From Flavobacteriaceae bacterium MAR_2010_188 (GTDB lineage Bacteria > Bacteroidota > Bacteroidia > Flavobacteriales > Flavobacteriaceae): a stretch of 64,000 bases of DNA. The notes below the pieces were generated by a model. It was not told the origin of the DNA. It saw only the letters and a list, made by a program, of their open reading frames with translations, and did not search any database. Shown here piece by piece: positions 8,488-17,379 of the stretch; position 1 is the first letter of the stretch; every line of letters begins with the position of its first letter. Location of the stretch: NCBI GenBank assembly GCA_900104375.1, contig LT629302.1:3702480-3766479 (forward strand), written 5' to 3'. A program made the position numbers and the translations under genes.

Positions 8488-8582
8488 CATTAGTCATTAG
8501 TGATTAGTAGTTAGACGAATCTGTTTGAAATTGAAAAGTTTAGGATTCTAACAACTAAAAACTGACAACTATAAACTAAAAA
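8488..8582. repeat. AT-rich imperfect inverted repeat between rpsM and rpsK
   Basis: The left arm (8488-8514) is made of iterated ATTAGT/GATTAGT-like units, and the right arm (8548-8582) of AACTAAAA/AACTGACAACT-like units. The right arm is an imperfect reverse complement of the left: GTCA...TTAGTAGTTAG against CTAACAACTAA...TGAC. The RNA could form a long bulged hairpin just ahead of rpsK. It resembles low-complexity repeats I associate with flavobacterial intergenic DNA. Its function is unknown. Confidence 0.5.
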
Positions 8583-8584
8583 GT

Positions 8585-8968
8585 ATGGCAAAGTCGAGTA
8601 CTAAAAAACGTAAAGTTATTGTTGACGCAATAGGTGAGGCACATGTAAATGCTTCCTTCAACAATATTATTATCTCTTTAACCAACAAAAAAGGCGATGT
8701 TGTTTCATGGTCTTCTGCTGGTAAAATGGGCTTCAGAGGTTCTAAAAAGAACACTCCTTATGCAGCTCAACTAGCTGCTGAAGATGCAGCAGGTGTTGCT
8801 AAAGATGCAGGCCTTAAAAAGGTAAAAGTGTATGTTAAGGGACCAGGTAATGGTAGAGAATCTGCAATAAGATCTTTGCATAATGCTGGTATCGAGGTTT
8901 CAGAAATCATCGATGTTACTCCTTTACCTCATAATGGATGTAGACCTCCAAAAAGACGTAGAGTATAA
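8585..8968 (+). CDS. rpsK: 30S ribosomal protein S11
   Basis: S11 is in the platform of the small subunit and contacts mRNA near the E site. The 127 residues contain [20 protein letters not shown] near the start and the C-terminal signature [18 protein letters not shown]. Length is normal. A 106-base gap with an inverted repeat separates it from rpsM, and a 122-base gap with structured RNA separates it from rpsD. Confidence 0.98.
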   Translation: MAKSSTKKRKVIVDAIGEAHVNASFNNIIISLTNKKGDVVSWSSAGKMGFRGSKKNTPYAAQLAAEDAAGVAKDAGLKKVKVYVKGPGNGRESAIRSLHNAGIEVSEIIDVTPLPHNGCRPPKRRRV

Positions 8969-8971
8969 TCA

Positions 8972-8989
8972 ATGTTCGGTTTCGAACAT
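8972..8989 (+). other. Perfect 7-bp hairpin just after rpsK
   Basis: ATGTTCG (8972-8978) and CGAACAT (8983-8989) are perfect complements around the loop GTTT, three bases after the rpsK stop. The following sequence is AT-rich without a proper T run, so termination would be weak at best. It may protect the rpsK end of the message or attenuate transcription into rpsD. Confidence 0.45.
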
Positions 8990-9018
8990 CTTTATATAAT
9001 TATTTAATAACAAGTATA

Positions 9019-9074
9019 GAGGGAACGATGGTCATCGAAGGATAAGATTAAGACCTTAATTCATGATTACCCTC
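9019..9074 (+). promoter_or_regulatory. Multi-stem element ahead of rpsD (candidate S4 mRNA leader)
   Basis: A closing stem GAGGG (9019-9023)/CCCTC (9070-9074) encloses two small hairpins. The first is CGAT-GGTC-ATCG (9026-9037) and the second TTAA-GACC-TTAA (9048-9059). The loops GGTC and GACC are exact complements and could form a kissing or pseudoknot contact. The element ends 16 bases before the rpsD start. S4 represses the alpha operon in E. coli by binding an mRNA pseudoknot, so this is a likely S4 site by position and shape. The binding itself is inferred. Confidence 0.6.
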
Positions 9075-9090
9075 AGAATAAACAAAAGAA

Positions 9091-9696
9091 ATGGCAAGAT
9101 ATACTGGTCCTAAAACTAAAATAGCCCGAAAATTCGGTGAAGCTATTTTTGGTGACGACAAAGCATTCGAGAAAAGAAATTATCCTCCGGGTCAACACGG
9201 TAACAACCGTAGACGTGGTAAAAAATCTGAATACGCAATCCAGTTAATGGAAAAGCAAAAAGCTAAATATACCTATGGGATTTTAGAGCGTCAGTTCAGA
9301 AACATGTTTAAAAAAGCTACCTCTTCTCCAGGTATTACCGGACAGGTTTTACTTCAATTGGCAGAATCTAGATTAGATAATGTTGTTTACAGAATGGGAC
9401 TTTCTCCTTCTAGAAGCGGAGCAAGACAATTAGTATCTCACAGACACATCACAGTTAATGGTGAATTGGTAAACATACCTTCATACATTCTTAAGGCTGG
9501 TGACAATGTTGGTGTTAGAGAAAAATCTAAATCTTTAGAATCTATTCAGAGCTCGTTGACTAACAGTAGTCAAGTTTACGAATGGATTACTTGGAACAAG
9601 GACACTATGCAAGGAACATTTGTTTCTGTGCCAGAAAGAATCCAAATTCCAGAAAAGATAAATGAACAATTCATCGTTGAATTATATTCTAAATAA
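9091..9696 (+). CDS. rpsD: 30S ribosomal protein S4
   Basis: S4 nucleates assembly of the 5' domain of 16S rRNA and is an autogenous repressor in E. coli and Bacillus. The 201 residues start [20 protein letters not shown] and contain the S4 RNA-binding domain ([20 protein letters not shown] near residues 95-114). Length is normal. The 122-base upstream gap carries two folded elements, unusual for the interior of this operon. Confidence 0.98.
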   Translation: MARYTGPKTKIARKFGEAIFGDDKAFEKRNYPPGQHGNNRRRGKKSEYAIQLMEKQKAKYTYGILERQFRNMFKKATSSPGITGQVLLQLAESRLDNVVYRMGLSPSRSGARQLVSHRHITVNGELVNIPSYILKAGDNVGVREKSKSLESIQSSLTNSSQVYEWITWNKDTMQGTFVSVPERIQIPEKINEQFIVELYSK

Positions 9697-9716
9697 TAAC
9701 TGATACAAAACGCAAT

Positions 9717-10709
9717 ATGGCAATATTAAATTTTCAGAAGCCGGACAAAGTAATCATGATTGATTCTACCGAGTTCGAAGGTAAATTTGAGTTTAGACCT
9801 TTAGAACCAGGCTATGGACTAACAGTAGGTAATGCTTTAAGAAGAGTTTTGTTATCTTCATTAGAGGGATTCGCAATTACTTCAATCAGAATTGAAGGAG
9901 TTGATCACGAATTTTCAACTATTTCTGGTGTAGTAGAAGATGTAACCGAAATGGTTTTAAATCTTAAACAAATCAATTTTAAACGTCAGATTGACGAAAT
10001 CGATAACGAATCGGTCTCAATTTCGATCAGCGGACAAGATCAAATTACAGCCGGAGATTTTCAGAAATTCATTTCTGGTTTTCAAGTTTTAAATAAGGAT
10101 TTGGTTATATGTAACCTTGACCCTAAGGTGAGCGTTAATATGGAAATCACTATCGAAAAGGGTAGAGGTTATGTTCCAGCAGAAGAAAATAAAAAATCAT
10201 CTGCACCAATTGGTACGATCTTTACTGATTCTATATACACACCAATTAAAAATGTTAAGTATAGCATAGAAAATTTCCGTGTAGAGCAAAAGACCGATTA
10301 CGAAAAATTAATTTTCGAAATTATCACTGATGGCTCTATTCCTCCCAAGGATGCGTTGACAGAAGCTGCTAAAATCTTAATCCATCACTTTATGCTTTTC
10401 TCTGATGAAAGAATTACTCTTGAAGCAGACGAAATCGCTCAGACTGAAACATATGATGAGGAATCTTTGCATATGAGACAGTTATTGAAAACTAAACTAG
10501 TAGATATGGATCTTTCAGTACGAGCATTAAATTGCTTAAAAGCTGCAGAGGTAGATACTCTAGGTGATTTAGTTTCTTTCAACAAGAACGACTTGATGAA
10601 ATTTAGAAACTTCGGTAAGAAATCATTGACTGAACTAGAAGAATTGGTTCATGTTAAAGGTTTAAATTTCGGAATGGACTTAACAAAATACAAATTAGAT
10701 AAAGATTAA
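9717..10709 (+). CDS. rpoA: RNA polymerase alpha subunit
   Basis: The alpha dimer is the scaffold on which RNA polymerase assembles. The 330 residues show an N-terminal dimerisation domain ([20 protein letters not shown] near residues 29-48) and a C-terminal DNA- and activator-binding domain (near 255-320) with two helix-hairpin-helix motifs, including [16 protein letters not shown]. It follows rpsD by 20 bases in the alpha operon. Confidence 0.98.
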   Translation: MAILNFQKPDKVIMIDSTEFEGKFEFRPLEPGYGLTVGNALRRVLLSSLEGFAITSIRIEGVDHEFSTISGVVEDVTEMVLNLKQINFKRQIDEIDNESVSISISGQDQITAGDFQKFISGFQVLNKDLVICNLDPKVSVNMEITIEKGRGYVPAEENKKSSAPIGTIFTDSIYTPIKNVKYSIENFRVEQKTDYEKLIFEIITDGSIPPKDALTEAAKILIHHFMLFSDERITLEADEIAQTETYDEESLHMRQLLKTKLVDMDLSVRALNCLKAAEVDTLGDLVSFNKNDLMKFRNFGKKSLTELEELVHVKGLNFGMDLTKYKLDKD

Positions 10710-10711
10710 TT

Positions 10712-10765
10712 CATCATATTTTGCTCTCCAGACGATGAATGTCTGGATTTAGCAGCAAGATGATG
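10712..10765 (+). promoter_or_regulatory. Three-tier stem-loop ahead of rplQ (candidate L17 mRNA leader)
   Basis: Nearly the whole rpoA-rplQ gap folds into one hairpin. CATCAT (10712-10717) pairs with ATGATG (10760-10765). TTGCT (10721-10725) pairs with AGCAA (10754-10758). CCAGAC (10728-10733) pairs with GTCTGG (10741-10746) around a seven-base loop. The rplQ ATG is 15 bases downstream. Seventeen consecutive pairs across three tiers in a 70-base gap are unlikely by chance. It may regulate rplQ or set its level relative to rpoA. No T tract follows, so it is not a terminator. Confidence 0.6.
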
Positions 10766-10779
10766 TAAATAAAAATTCC

Positions 10780-11259
10780 ATGAGACACGGAAAAAAAATC
10801 AACCATTTAGGTAGAAAAACAGCCCACAGAAAATCAATGTTGGCAAATATGGCTTGTTCTTTAATTGAGCACAAGAGAATCAACACAACAGTTGCAAAGG
10901 CTAAGGCCTTAAAGCAATTTGTTGAGCCAATGATTACTAAATCTAAAGAAGATACAACTCACAATAGAAGGATTGTATTTGCGAGACTTAGACAGAAAGA
11001 AGCTGTTGCAGAACTTTTTAGGGATGTTGCCGCTAAGGTTGGTGATAGACCAGGAGGTTACACTAGAATTATTAAATTAGGTAATAGACTTGGTGATAAT
11101 GCGGATATGGCGATGATAGAACTTGTTGATTACAATGATATCTACAACGTTAACACTCCTGCTAAGAAAACTACACGTAGATCTAGAAGAAGTGGTACTA
11201 GTACTAAAACGGAAAAACCTGTTGTTTCATCGAAAGAAACTAAGCAAGAGGAGGAATAG
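10780..11259 (+). CDS. rplQ: 50S ribosomal protein L17
   Basis: L17 surrounds the peptide exit. The 159 residues start [20 protein letters not shown], the family signature, and hold the usual core to about residue 120. A Lys/Thr/Ser-rich tail of about 35 residues follows ([18 protein letters not shown]), making it longer than the E. coli protein (127), as is common in Bacteroidota. It is the last gene of the alpha operon and is followed by a strong terminator. Confidence 0.97.
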   Translation: MRHGKKINHLGRKTAHRKSMLANMACSLIEHKRINTTVAKAKALKQFVEPMITKSKEDTTHNRRIVFARLRQKEAVAELFRDVAAKVGDRPGGYTRIIKLGNRLGDNADMAMIELVDYNDIYNVNTPAKKTTRRSRRSGTSTKTEKPVVSSKETKQEEE

Positions 11260-11290
11260 ATTAATATTTAGTATATTACACTTAAAATAT

Positions 11291-11324
11291 AAGGTAAGCT
11301 TTAATAAAGTTTACCTTTTTTTTA
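11291..11324 (+). terminator. Intrinsic terminator after rplQ
   Basis: AAGGTAA (11291-11297) pairs with TTACCTT (11311-11317), with further pairing inside (CTTTA/TAAAG), and a run of T follows. It closes the ribosomal superoperon 31 bases after the rplQ stop. Confidence 0.88.
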
Positions 11325-11343
11325 TTCAAAAAAAACACACAAT

Positions 11344-12033
11344 ATGAAGTTCACGATTCTAATATTTTCCCTACTTATAACTGCGCTCGCAATCTCTCAG
11401 AATAATCTGGCCATGGAGATGCGAAATGATAAAGATGCTGTGCTAGGATCTCAAACTATGGGTGTTTCTATGCGCATTGTAAACCCGGCAAGAGAAACTG
11501 ATGGTTCGGTGTACTTATTTGATAAATGGGAAAACCTTATTTATATTGTTACAGATCAGGGAGATAAAATGCAGTTAGATAATATTAACCTAAATGTGGA
11601 CAAAAACGTATTCGAATCTAGATTCGGTGGCGATTCTATTTTTTCTTTCAACTTCAACAACATTGATAGATTTCTCGTAAATAATAAAGAGTACAAAAAC
11701 TATTTCTGGAAAGACGATAATAGAGTATATCAGGTACTAGCAGAAACTGATGATTTTTCTGTGCTGAAAGGATTTTCGGTTTCATTCGTAGAAGGATCTG
11801 TGGATCCAATGTTGAATAGATCACGTGACAGATATGTAATGAAGGAGAGATATTACATTAAAAGAGAAAATTCGATTAAACCATTTGCTTTACGGAAAGG
11901 AAGTGTACTAAAATTGTTCGCAGATGATAAATCGAAGAAAAGTGCAATTAAACAATTTGTAAAGGATAAGAATTTGTCCTTTAATGACGAAGAGGACATC
12001 GATAAGATTATTTCCTATGCTATGAGCATCTAG
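11344..12033 (+). CDS. Exported protein of unknown function
   Basis: I do not recognise this 229-residue protein. It has a clear Sec signal peptide (MKFTILIFSLLITALAIS, cleavage near residue 18-19) and no further membrane segment. The mature part is polar, with many Asp, Asn and Lys residues, and alternating strand-like patterns (SVYLFDKWENLIYIVTDQGD). It is probably periplasmic or surface-attached. It stands alone between two terminators (11291-11324 and 12053-12085), so it is a single-gene unit inserted between rplQ and carA. Confidence 0.75.
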   Translation: MKFTILIFSLLITALAISQNNLAMEMRNDKDAVLGSQTMGVSMRIVNPARETDGSVYLFDKWENLIYIVTDQGDKMQLDNINLNVDKNVFESRFGGDSIFSFNFNNIDRFLVNNKEYKNYFWKDDNRVYQVLAETDDFSVLKGFSVSFVEGSVDPMLNRSRDRYVMKERYYIKRENSIKPFALRKGSVLKLFADDKSKKSAIKQFVKDKNLSFNDEEDIDKIISYAMSI

Positions 12034-12052
12034 ATTTTGGGAAACACAAATT

Positions 12053-12085
12053 AAAAAAAAGCAACTTCTTGGTTGCTTTTTTTTT
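12053..12085 (+). terminator. Intrinsic terminator after the exported unknown gene
   Basis: AAAAGCAAC pairs with GTTGCTTTT (GCAAC 12061-12065, GTTGC 12072-12076) with a six-base loop and a T run of nine. A similar A-rich left flank would make it work in both directions. Confidence 0.88.
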
Positions 12086-12179
12086 GTTTTACTTGAATTT
12101 TTACAAATCACTTTAGTATCAATTATTCTGCTGATGGATAAATTCAAAATTAAATCTTCGAATTTTCATCCTTATGAGT

Positions 12180-12187
12180 TATTTTTG
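12180..12187 (+). promoter_or_regulatory. -7 box TATTTTTG ahead of carA
   Basis: The octamer matches TAnnTTTG and ends 15 bases before the ATG at 12203. Transcription from it would begin too late to include the upstream in-frame ATG at 12134, which supports the shorter carA product. No clear -33 TTG is visible. Confidence 0.5.
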
Positions 12188-12202
12188 CTAAACTTTTATT
12201 TG

Positions 12203-13324
12203 ATGAAATACACAAAAAAGCATAAAGCCATCGTACTTCTTGAAGATGGTACCATATTCTACGGAAAATCAATAGGAAGGGAAGGTACTTCATTCGGTGA
12301 AGTTTGTTTTAATACTGGTACAACCGGTTACCAAGAAATCTTTACAGATCCTTCGTATTTTGGACAAATTATGGTCACCACAAACGCCCACATTGGCAAT
12401 TACGGAACCGAACTCGAAGAAATTGAATCGGACTCAGTCAAGATTGCCGGCCTGGTTTGTAGAAACTTTAGCTTTACCTACTCTAGAAAAGCTGCACAGA
12501 ATTCATTACAAAAGTTTTTAGAGAAAAATAATCTTTTCGCATTAACCGATGTAGACACCCGGGCTTTGGTGAGTTACATTAGAGATAATGGGGTTATGAA
12601 TGCCGCGATTTCTACCGATATAGAGAACATTGATAGTCTTAAAGAGCAGTTGTCCCAAGTGCCTAATATGAAAGGATTGGAACTGGCTTCACAAGTCTCT
12701 ACAAAAGAACCTTACTTCTTTGGCGATGAAAATGCTAAATATAAGATTGCCGCCTTAGACTTAGGAATTAAGAAGAACATCTTAAGAAACCTGGCAAAGA
12801 GAGACGCTTACATCAAAGTTTTTCCATACGACACCCAATTTGAAGAAATGGAAAAATTTAATCCAGATGGTTACTTTTTATCTAACGGACCAGGAGATCC
12901 AGAACCACTGGAAGCGGCACAAAATCTAGCAAGAGAAATTCTTAAAAGAAATCTGCCGTTATTCGGCATTTGCTTAGGGCATCAAGTGATTGCTCTAGCA
13001 AATGATATATCGACCTATAAGATGCACCACGGACATCGTGGTATTAATCATCCTGTTAGTAATCTCGCATCTTCTAAAGGAGAGATTACTTCCCAAAATC
13101 ATGGTTTTGCCATAAATAGGGAAGAGGCAGAAAACAATCCTAATATTGAAATCACCCACACTCATCTAAACGACCATACCGTGGCAGGAATAAAGGTGAA
13201 GGATAAGTTTTGTTTCTCAGTGCAATATCATCCGGAAGCCGGACCAGGACCTAGTGATGCATCCTATCTTTTCAATCAGTTTATCGAAATGATTAACGAT
13301 TCAAAACTAGAAGAAGTACAATAA
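12203..13324 (+). CDS. carA: Carbamoyl-phosphate synthase small (glutaminase) subunit
   Basis: CarA releases ammonia from glutamine for CarB, which makes carbamoyl phosphate for pyrimidines and arginine. The N-terminal domain (EDGTIFYGKSIGREGTSFGE) precedes a class I glutamine amidotransferase domain with the nucleophile in FGICLGHQ and the histidine in QYHPEAGPGP. The frame is open from an ATG at 12134, but the family N-terminus begins near MKYTKKHKAIVLLEDG, so I start at 12203 (373 residues). carB is not in the window. Confidence 0.96.
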   Translation: MKYTKKHKAIVLLEDGTIFYGKSIGREGTSFGEVCFNTGTTGYQEIFTDPSYFGQIMVTTNAHIGNYGTELEEIESDSVKIAGLVCRNFSFTYSRKAAQNSLQKFLEKNNLFALTDVDTRALVSYIRDNGVMNAAISTDIENIDSLKEQLSQVPNMKGLELASQVSTKEPYFFGDENAKYKIAALDLGIKKNILRNLAKRDAYIKVFPYDTQFEEMEKFNPDGYFLSNGPGDPEPLEAAQNLAREILKRNLPLFGICLGHQVIALANDISTYKMHHGHRGINHPVSNLASSKGEITSQNHGFAINREEAENNPNIEITHTHLNDHTVAGIKVKDKFCFSVQYHPEAGPGPSDASYLFNQFIEMINDSKLEEVQ

Positions 13325-13360
13325 CATCATTTTTCTTCAGCTAGAGTAGTTTGAGAAAAC

Positions 13361-13384
13361 ATTGTAGGTTAAATTATCTACAAT
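13361..13384 (+). terminator. Weak hairpin after carA
   Basis: ATTGTAG (13361-13367) is the exact complement of CTACAAT (13378-13384) with a ten-base loop. The next bases are ATTTAG, not a T run. It may mark the carA 3' end without being an efficient terminator. Confidence 0.35.
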
Positions 13385-13420
13385 ATTTAGCGGTTATTCC
13401 ATTCTATAATGGCTATTTCG

Positions 13421-13428
13421 TAAATTTG
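13421..13428 (+). promoter_or_regulatory. -7 box TAAATTTG ahead of eno
   Basis: This exact TAnnTTTG match lies 30 bases before the eno ATG, in the 134-base carA-eno gap. A convincing -33 TTG is not visible. Confidence 0.5.
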
Positions 13429-13446
13429 AAAATCATTAACTATTAA

Positions 13447-14751
<1,305 letters not shown>

Positions 14752-14772
14752 TTTAGCATATGTTTCAATTAT

Positions 14773-14803
14773 AAAAAAACCTCATATTCTATGAGGTTTT
14801 TTT
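14773..14803 (+). terminator. Intrinsic terminator after eno
   Basis: ACCTCAT and ATGAGGT pair around ATTCT, flanked by A7 on the left and T7 on the right. It lies 22 bases after the eno stop and could act on both strands. Confidence 0.9.
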
Positions 14804-14867
14804 ATGTTTTGATTTTATCAGCAATTAATTTCATAAATTATAATATCAATATAAATAAGCGTAATAA

Positions 14868-16415
14868 TTGAAACATAACTTTTTATTTGTCGCCGCAGAA
14901 AATGATGGGATTGCGAACTGCAAAGCGGGAGGCATGGGAGATGTGGTTAGGGATGTGCCTAGAATCATTGCAGATTTAGGTGATACTTCTTCCATTGTAA
15001 CACCTGCATACGCCCGGCTACATCATGAGCAAGAAAAAATTGCGACTCTTAATTTTCAATATAGAGGTGAAAATCAAACAGCAGATCTTTATAAAGTTCA
15101 ACCAAAACGGGAACTTCCTAATATTTCACACTACGTAATAGACCACCCTAATATTATTTCTGGGAATATTGCGCATATTTATTTTGATGACCCCGAGCAA
15201 CCTTTCTATACGGATGCTAACACATTTTCACTGTTTTGTACCGCCGTTGCTCAAGCTTTAAAAGATAATTGTTTTGGTGATGTAGACACCGTTCATCTCC
15301 ATGACTGGCATACTAGTTTGTTATTGTTTTTGAGAGAATTTCATCAGGATTTTCAAAATTTGAAATCCTTAAAGATGGTGTATTCCATTCATAATTTATC
15401 CATTCAGGGGATTAGACCATTTAGAAATAACGAGTCATCTGTTGAAGCATTTTATCCAAATATCGATGCGGATTATGAATTTTTACAAGACCCCCGCTAT
15501 CCCGATTGTATAAATCTTATGGGTGTTGGGATTCAATTAGCAGATAAAATCCATACTGTTTCTCCATCTTATAAAAAAGATATTCTAAAGCCGAGCGACT
15601 TTCCAAATTTTGTTGGGGGTGAAGGATTGCAGGATTTTCTTCAAAAAGCTGATGCAGAGAATCGATTAGTTGGGATACTTAATGGTTGCAATTATAAAAA
15701 CATCAATGTTGCCGAGCCAGATGCATTCTACATGAATTCACTAGAAGCTATTTTTGAATGGTTACAACTTTCCGACAAAAAATATAAGGCCGATTTTCTG
15801 GTCCATACCGGTGAAAAAATCGTAAAGTTAATTCGGAATAAACCTGCGTTCGTATGCGCTAGTGTTGCGCGTCTTACAGAACAGAAGTTTTATTTTTACA
15901 AAGAGTCACCCTATATATTAGAACAGATTCTAATCGCCTTAAAAGAAATAAACGGCGTCTATTTTGTTTTGGGAACGGGAGCGCCAGAATATGAAACGTT
16001 TCTGAGGGAGTTTAGCTATAAATACGATAATCTTATTTTCTTTAACGGCCAATCCGAGAAAGTCATCGATTCTATTTACTACGGATCCGATTTATATCTC
16101 ATGCCAAGTTTGTTTGAACCTTGTGGCATCAGCCAGATGTTGGCTATGAGGAATGGCCAGCCATGTTTTGTACACCACACCGGCGGCTTAATCGATACGG
16201 TTGAAGATATGAAGACCGGCTTCGCCTTTGATGGGGAAAACTTTTATGAGAAATCCGATAATTTTGTTGAACGCTTCAAAGAAGTACTCAATATCTTTCA
16301 GAACAACAAAAAACTTTGGGATAGCATTATAGAAAACGCAGAAAAAGTTCGCTTTACCTGGAAGAAATCGGTTAAGGATTATTATCGATTACTTTATGAA
16401 ATTCCTATTGACTAA
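14868..16415 (+). CDS. glgA: Glycogen/starch synthase-like glycosyltransferase (GT5 family)
   Basis: The family transfers glucose from ADP-glucose to a growing alpha-1,4-glucan. The N-terminus has the sugar-nucleotide motif CKAGGMGDVVRDVPR (residues 18-32). The C-terminal domain has FEPCGISQMLAMRNGQP, the E-x7-E region, then HHTGGLIDTVEDMKTGFAF. At 515 residues it is somewhat longer than E. coli GlgA. The start is TTG at 14868, because no in-frame ATG precedes the first motif. No glgB, glgC or glgP is nearby, so its glucan is unknown. Its stop codon interlocks with that of the convergent gene (CTAA, 16412-16415). Confidence 0.85.
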   Translation: MKHNFLFVAAENDGIANCKAGGMGDVVRDVPRIIADLGDTSSIVTPAYARLHHEQEKIATLNFQYRGENQTADLYKVQPKRELPNISHYVIDHPNIISGNIAHIYFDDPEQPFYTDANTFSLFCTAVAQALKDNCFGDVDTVHLHDWHTSLLLFLREFHQDFQNLKSLKMVYSIHNLSIQGIRPFRNNESSVEAFYPNIDADYEFLQDPRYPDCINLMGVGIQLADKIHTVSPSYKKDILKPSDFPNFVGGEGLQDFLQKADAENRLVGILNGCNYKNINVAEPDAFYMNSLEAIFEWLQLSDKKYKADFLVHTGEKIVKLIRNKPAFVCASVARLTEQKFYFYKESPYILEQILIALKEINGVYFVLGTGAPEYETFLREFSYKYDNLIFFNGQSEKVIDSIYYGSDLYLMPSLFEPCGISQMLAMRNGQPCFVHHTGGLIDTVEDMKTGFAFDGENFYEKSDNFVERFKEVLNIFQNNKKLWDSIIENAEKVRFTWKKSVKDYYRLLYEIPID

Positions 16416-17188
16416 TCAAACGTATAAGCAATACCGTTGGTAAAACGATATTGGGTTTTCGGGGTGTCTCCGATTGGATATTCATCAATAAAATAAGAGA
16501 ACGTCGATACAAAGGCGAAATTCTTAAATAATGATAGCGATAGCGAAGTCTGGCTAGAAATCCTATAATCCTTAAATTCGCTCAGTTTAGGTTGATAATA
16601 GGTTGTGCTTACCAAAGATATCTTGTCGGTAGGATAGAGACTAAACGACAAATAGGCGCTACCTCTAATATCCTTTTGAACTCTTTCTTCAGTAATTTCT
16701 TCCGAGGCCTTCTCATATTCATACATCGCCAAAGTCCCCAGATATACACGGTACTTGTCGTTGCTGCTTAATTTAAATCTAGGTCCAATCCCTGCCAGAC
16801 CGCGGAAATCTAAATATGAAACCGCATCATATTGTCCTTGCAAAAAAGCTTCAAGCTTTACGCGTTCTGCAATTCTATAATTATAACGAAGATGCTGAGT
16901 GCCCTGATTTATAAAGGAATTCTCTTCTAATTTTTGGAAATTAAGGTCATTCACAAATAAAAGGAGATGCCGATGGTCATTGTACTGCAGGTGTATATTG
17001 TTGGAAATGATAAAAATGTCATTTGTGTTCTTTATAATACTAAGATTTAAACCAGCTGATCCCGACCATTTTGACGAATCAGTTACCTTGCGCAGCGATT
17101 CTACATTTATTATTTGGGCACTTAAAAAATTTATAGCGAATAGAATAAAGAAGATTAAGAATTTAGATGTTCTTAAATTAATATTCAT
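16412..17188 (-). CDS. Outer-membrane beta-barrel-like protein (DUF481-like)
   Basis: The 258-residue product begins with a signal peptide ending near residue 24 (FAINFLSAQ). The rest alternates short amphipathic strands, such as HLRYNYRIAERVKLEAFLQG and AYLSFSLYPTDKISLVSTTY, and ends with the aromatic pattern NGIAYTFD, as expected of an outer-membrane barrel. The pattern fits the DUF481 family, whose function is unknown. It converges on the glgA-like gene. The next gene upstream is the divergent citrate synthase. Confidence 0.65.
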   Translation of the reverse strand: MNINLRTSKFLIFFILFAINFLSAQIINVESLRKVTDSSKWSGSAGLNLSIIKNTNDIFIISNNIHLQYNDHRHLLLFVNDLNFQKLEENSFINQGTQHLRYNYRIAERVKLEAFLQGQYDAVSYLDFRGLAGIGPRFKLSSNDKYRVYLGTLAMYEYEKASEEITEERVQKDIRGSAYLSFSLYPTDKISLVSTTYYQPKLSEFKDYRISSQTSLSLSLFKNFAFVSTFSYFIDEYPIGDTPKTQYRFTNGIAYTFD

Positions 17189-17379
17189 TGGTTGGGATAT
17201 TTGCAGTTATTTGGCAGCTCCTGAAGTTTGAGAAAATTTAGCAGTTTCTTCTAAAATTTCAATACTGGCAAAAATATTAAAATTAGTGGAGATACAGTGA
17301 TAATCCTTTGTTAAGTGGTTTTAAAAGTACTTATATATTTCGTAAATTAGCATTCCTTAAAATTAAACAATCAAGTTAT

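Noticed and set aside
12134-12202. Earlier start for carA
   Set aside because: The extra 23 residues are not family-like, and a -7 box lies inside that stretch (12180-12187).
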